This document shows, piece by piece, positions 59,536-64,000 of a DNA stretch of 64,000 bases. Position numbers and translations under genes: made by a program. Each line of letters begins with the position of its first letter. Position 1 is the first letter of the stretch. This DNA is from Sipunculus nudus (Eukaryota > Annelida > Sipuncula > Golfingiida > Sipunculidae). The stretch is from assembly GCA_026874595.1 (NCBI GenBank), contig CM049306.1:110248142-110312141 (forward strand). The letters run 5' to 3'. The notes below the pieces were generated by a model. It did no database searches, was not told where the DNA came from, and saw nothing but the letters and a program-made list of their open reading frames with translations.

Positions 59536-60856
59536 TTTTTTTTGCAGCAGATACACATAATTAATAAAAGTTCATTGCTGAAATTTGAAAATAGAATTCC
59601 AAAAATTAGGCTAGTTATTGATTTTTTTCAGGGGCCAATTGTATTTGGCTCATTGTCATGCAATTGAAATTGTAAAGGGGTTTCCACTCCAATGTACAAA
59701 ACAACTTTGAAATAGTAGTTCAGTGAATAAACCAGAAGATGCCATGTGGTGGTAATGTAGCATTTTTAAAGAATTTCTATTAAATTTCTATTTAAATCAT
59801 TTTATTAAAATGCTGGGGACATTGGTTATATTTCAAATGTATACACTTTATTAAATAAAAAATACATATTATTTAATAATATATATTATAAAAAAATAGA
59901 TCCTATTAAAAAAATGTGTAAACTACTGAACTGTCAACAATTTATCAGAAAGCCAACCACTGATCATGGTAAATTATATACATCTTTTGTTCACAAACTG
60001 CTCACATGCTTTAATTTTAACATTCAGAAATGCATGGTTTGGTCACAAAATATTATTTGCAACAATTTCTTACTCATCAATACAAACCAATCATGTCAAC
60101 CAGCCATGGCCTATATTACCTTTTCCTCTTTGACTTTATCGCCATTTGATATTATTTTAGATTTTTACCATCAAGGTCAATTTCAGCCGAGCGCAGTAAA
60201 TTCATGGGTCCCTTGTTTCAACATCCTGCTGTTCAATAGGACAAGACAACAGACATGGGTGAAAACTTGAGTGTTCTACTGGGTCAGCATGGCTGTATGA
60301 CCACAAACAATTCAACATACACAGAGTAAGGGGTTTATTGCACTTTTGCTTTACAATCCAGTCCTTGCAGTCTGAATGCATGCAAACCCACATAAAAAAT
60401 ACAGCAGCACTCTTATTTCAAATGCTGTTATAAAAAAGAACCAATAACTATTATTATGTGTAATATCCTTACTTCCGTTTCCATCCCTGGCGTGGAACTT
60501 GCATATTCTGATGACAGAATCACTACAAATTTAGTAACAGAGCAACAGTTTATCAACCAATTGAACTGGAATATTCATTAATGAACAGATTTTACTAAGC
60601 TCTTTATATGTATAAATAGCTATAAAATGACCAAATGTATCAAACTGATCAGATGTGTTCAGACCCTGCCAGGATGAGTATTTTAAAGCAATAATCTTCT
60701 AGTTTCACAATGATGATCCTCTATATCATGTAATTATACCTTCAAAGCTGGCACCAAATGGAGGTCTTGGACAGTGTCTAATAAAAAAATTGTATTGTGA
60801 AATGGTACTACAATAATTTTAATATGATGTGACAAAAAGAGTATAATATATGAAAT

Positions 60857-60872
60857 GGGGGGGGGGGGGGGG
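60857..60872. repeat. Poly-G tract
   Basis: Sixteen consecutive G residues. Confidence 0.93.
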
Positions 60873-60920
60873 TATCAAAGTATGAAAGTTTTGAAAAAAA
60901 GGGATCTCTTCTATTTATAA

Positions 60921-61072
60921 GATTCCATTCTGAAAGAAGGGAGGCCCATTAAAATAATGGCCACAACACAACTTTGAAGTTTCTCACATAGAATATTCCA
61001 TTCTCAAAGGATGGAGGCACATTAAAATAATAACCACAACAGGAATTTGAAGTTTGTCACATGGAACAGTCC
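60921..61072. repeat. 73-bp tandem duplication
   Basis: TTCCATTCTGAAAG (60923) and TTCCATTCTCAAAG (60996) start two diverged copies sharing ATTAAAATAAT and TTTGAAGTTT blocks. Confidence 0.85.
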
Positions 61073-62443
61073 AAGTCTGAACCATTCATGGTACTATTTT
61101 TGACTGCATCACCAATTTGGATGGAACTAACACATATCCCATAATATATGGATCCCATAATATAGGAGATCTTGATGATATTTAGATGGAAGACAAATCT
61201 TTGATCTATCTTTAAGTAAAATTTCTACAACTTCTAGCTCTTTTGTAAGAGGTTTTGAATACAAAATTTGGATTTGAGTTGTGTAAAAGGTCCAGTCTGC
61301 ATACATTTAAGGTCTTCAGCTACAAATCTAGAAGAGTACAGCCTTTCCACAAAAACAGGTTTTTGCATGGGTCTGAGGCAGGGGGAATATATTATCCCAT
61401 AACCCCCTTTCCTGGAACCAACATTTATTAGTTCATATGTACACATGAGTTACATGGGTTATGGGTTGTACTGGTTGGCAGGTCCCACATGACAGGTATG
61501 CTGGACCACAGCTGCTTGAATCATTATTGTGGCTGATATTTTGCCCAAAACAAGGTAAATTTTATGTAAACAGAGAATCCATGAAGTCTGTTCCTTTGGA
61601 AGGCATTAGTGGGGTCAGTTTCCATAATGATGTCACCACTAATGTTTCATGCGACTATGGCTGGACCCACAGTGAAGTAGGGCTATAGCAAGCATTTAAC
61701 CATGGGAACCGTGAAAAATTGTTTCAAAGCACTACCAGCATGGAAAAGCACACAATTCTGCATATTGAGAAAGGCAGACATCCACTGAACACAAAGTTAC
61801 CAGCATAAGATGTTAATCTATGATATTCTGATAGATGATCCACAGTGTCGTATGAGACAGATTTATGTGTGGTCAATTAATTTACCAGTTTACTAAAATC
61901 TTTTATAACTAATAAAGTAATTTATACCATGTTAAGGCAAGCCCTCCTTCAAAATTTGTCCCAAATATGTTTTTAATGGCATGTAATATATTTATTGGTA
62001 AATGAGACAAAAAGGGAAACCAAGAAATACTGTATGTTATTATCAGTAATTCCTATAAAACAAAATGTTTGGTCTGTCTTTGCATGTATTATTCAAATTC
62101 ACTCTGAAATACAGTCATCATCCTATGGATGAACTATCATTGGTGTGAAATACAATGGGTTTGATAAGATGTTACAAACAAATATTACGATCCTAGTAAT
62201 AAACTATCACCTTAATGTACCGTGGGCAGAGAACCACTGACTAGAGGATAATCCACATATTTTTGGGGTATTACCTGGTAATTCACAATTTTCCCATGAT
62301 GCAATAGCTACCAGAGGTCTTTTAAAAACTGTGCTGCCATCATGTGATCTGTTTCTGCATACAACTTGAAAATTCCCAAGTGAACACTTGTTTTGTGTTT
62401 GGAACATAAAGAAATATAAGCATTTAAATGAACAATTCACTGC

Positions 62444-63366
62444 CATAAAACAAATGACCTATGGGTCATGACGCTCAGCTGACTGACATTATAACATTAT
62501 GTCTTTGCACAGGCAACTAATTAAGATAATGTAGGTGGCATCCTCATTAATGCATATAAGTTCATCAAGACCCAAATGCACACCAAATTTGATGACAATA
62601 CATTCAGCCATTCTTGAGCAATCTGGCAATTTGTGTGTATTTTGCATTATTTCTGGAAATTATGCCCTGTAACTCAGAGAATATAAGTCACAGTGACTTA
62701 ATTTTCAGATGACTGAAAACTTTTGAGGAACTCTCAGGATGTCAAGTTAGAAGATTCTAGGTCCAATGGTTATGATTTGTGAGCTGCTTTCGTATCAAAT
62801 TTTTAATTTATCTCGGAGGTGTTATAAGCCCCATAGCTCAGAGAATATGAGTAAAAGAGACCTCATTTCAGGTTTTTAAGGAGACTTTTCATGATGTCCC
62901 TGGATGTCAAGTATGAAGATTCTAGGACCAACAGTTATGATTTATGGCCTGTTAACGGATGACCACATCTGTAAATGTCTCAAAAATAGAGAGAAAAAAT
63001 ATGTTAAATTTTTTATAAAATCCAGGTGGCACAACCAGTCTGCAGGAACTGATAAAACACTCCTTGTTCAATATGCATGCAAAAAATCATCCTGATCAAT
63101 GGATTAGTTGTTCAGATACTGGACCTTTTATATCAAACTTTTAATTATTCTTGGGGTAGTTCTGAGTACCATAGCCAAATGATATGGGTAACAGAGACTG
63201 AATTATAGATTTCCAAGGAAACTTTTCATGGACCTCCCTGCATGTCAAGTTAGAAGTTTCCAGGTCCAGCTGTTACAATTTTTGCCTGGTTAATGTACAG
63301 ACAAACGGACAACAGACAAAGAGTGATTGCTTTAGCTCAGATGACTTTGAGTCAGCTGAGATAAAC
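62444..63366 (+). mobile_element. Copy C of the palindrome-ended repeat family
   Basis: The left end GACCTATGGGTCATGACGCT and the right end GCTTTAGCTCAGATGACTTT then GAGTCAGCTGAG match the ends of copy A. Inside is a leader shared with copy A (62480-62700) and about one full 340-bp unit, with the degraded palindrome GGTGGCACAACC near 63024. It ends about 200 bp before the Rabenosyn-5 stop. Confidence 0.7.
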
Positions 63367-63565
63367 AATAAGCTAGTTCTCAATATACATATCTGTTTAT
63401 CACTATGATTTGAGAAACAATTTTTTATCTGCATATCACAGAAATCACGTATGTTTCGTATCAATTACCTATATCTGGTAGGTAAATATGTCTACTACTG
63501 AAAACTAATATATGGTATATTAAATGAACAGCATGCGTATGTAACCAAGGCTGACCAAGATTCTT
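63367..63565. other. 3' flank of the Rabenosyn-5-like gene
   Basis: AT-rich sequence, presumably 3' UTR on the minus strand. I do not see a clear polyadenylation signal close to the stop. Confidence 0.4.
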
Positions 63566-64000
63566 TCAGCTTTGTTTTTGAGTCCAGTAGGCCGTCTGCA
63601 ACTCTTTCAGGTTTTCTTCGAGCATATGCACTTCATCCCATTTCTGAGCATCCTTGGCTTGTTTTATGTACCCTCGAATGATGTTCATTTGTTGCACCAT
63701 TGGGTCATCATCTGCCCTTCCTGAGGACACCTCTGCAGGTTTCCAGCCTTTATGTTCCTCTGGAGAAGCTGGTTTTGTTCTTCGCTCCTGTGTTTGAGAG
63801 CTTCTTTTCTCTGGAGAAGTCTGTTTTGCTTGCTCCTCTTTCAGTCGAAGCTCTGCCAGTTTTCTTCTTTCCTCCTCCATCGCCCTTTGTCGCTCCTCAG
63901 CGATCTGCCTCTGGATTTCCTGTCTCCTGGCAGCTTGGAGAGTTTTCAGTTCCTCCTCTGATGGTAATGCTTGCAGACCTAGCAGGTTCTGTTGGAGGAA
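63566..64000 (-). CDS. RBSN: Rabenosyn-5-like protein, C-terminal part (runs off the window)
   Basis: 144 residues are visible and the frame is open to the window edge, so the N-terminus (with the expected FYVE zinc finger) lies outside. Rabenosyn-5 is a Rab4/Rab5 effector on early endosomes that acts in recycling. Visible residues 15-60 are a charged Glu/Arg/Lys-rich probable coiled coil (EEELKTLQAARRQEIQRQ and following). Residues 60-100 are a Ser/Thr/Pro-rich linker. Residues about 101-137 (VQQMNIIRGYIKQAKDAQKW then DEVHMLEENLKELQ) match the helical-hairpin Rab-binding (Rbsn) domain found at the end of rabenosyn. No NPF motif is visible in this piece. The family call rests on this terminal domain. 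Confidence 0.75.
   Translation of the reverse strand, partial: FLQQNLLGLQALPSEEELKTLQAARRQEIQRQIAEERQRAMEEERRKLAELRLKEEQAKQTSPEKRSSQTQERRTKPASPEEHKGWKPAEVSSGRADDDPMVQQMNIIRGYIKQAKDAQKWDEVHMLEENLKELQTAYWTQKQS

Larger units (their letters stand above)
58937..62443. other. Gene-free stretch between repeat copies
   Basis: No gene seen. Contains a 150-bp tandem duplication, a 73-bp duplication and a 16-base G-run (60857-60872). Open frames of up to 118 codons are AT-rich and resemble nothing known. Confidence 0.5.

Noticed and set aside
59914-60270. 118-codon plus-strand frame
   Set aside because: AT-driven composition with no domain and no exon signals.

Overview
This is a eukaryotic window, AT-rich and full of simple repeats, tandem satellites and palindromic transposon remnants. 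Three genes can be supported: a spliced NK-2 class homeobox gene of the Nkx2-5/tinman (NK4) type, a spliced gene for ribosomal protein eL29, and the 3' end of a Rabenosyn-5 gene. Bilaterian gene content, an invertebrate-sized eL29 (55 residues), kilobase introns and the repeat types suggest an invertebrate bilaterian. A mollusc or another lophotrochozoan is my best guess, but that is inference and no species can be named.

Layout. Positions 1-31225 hold no gene I can support. This flank lies 3' of the homeobox gene and contains many (AT)n tracts, a 1 kb foldback element (6888-7887), a 53-copy 30-bp minisatellite (18811-20420), a 60-bp satellite (22081-22500), a TA-flanked miniature transposon (25037-25468), a tRNA-derived SINE head or tRNA pseudogene (30118-30200) and several GC-richer islands that could be regulatory. 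Nkx2-5/NK4 runs on the minus strand from 37867 to 31226 in two coding exons separated by a 5.6 kb intron. Its start region has an exact NK-2 class binding site. From 38200 to 45148 come a GC-rich island with GATA-type motifs, a 27-bp satellite, a roughly 35-bp satellite (41380-42373), and a decayed non-LTR reverse-transcriptase fragment (43885-44245).

The eL29 gene runs on the plus strand from about 45149 to 50976: a short pyrimidine-start 5' exon, three coding exons and an AATAAA signal. Its introns hold an array of GAGCGCTC palindromes, a hairpin-ended miniature transposon with a CTCF-like motif at its centre, a copy of a large palindrome-rich repeat family, and another foldback element. 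Two CTCF-like motifs sit just upstream of its presumed start site. From 50977 to 63565 there is repeat-dominated sequence in which the 12-bp palindrome GGTGGCGCCACC recurs in at least two unrelated tandem families. The last 435 bases are the C-terminal part of a Rabenosyn-5-like gene on the minus strand.

The three genes do not form a pathway. Nkx2-5 (a developmental transcription factor) and eL29 (a housekeeping gene) are divergent and about 7.3 kb apart; eL29 and Rabenosyn-5 converge. The CTCF-like motifs lie on the eL29 side of this divergent pair, which fits an insulator between a tissue-specific and a constitutive gene, but that is a hypothesis. No bacterial features (operons, ribosome binding sites, CRISPR, riboswitches) are present.
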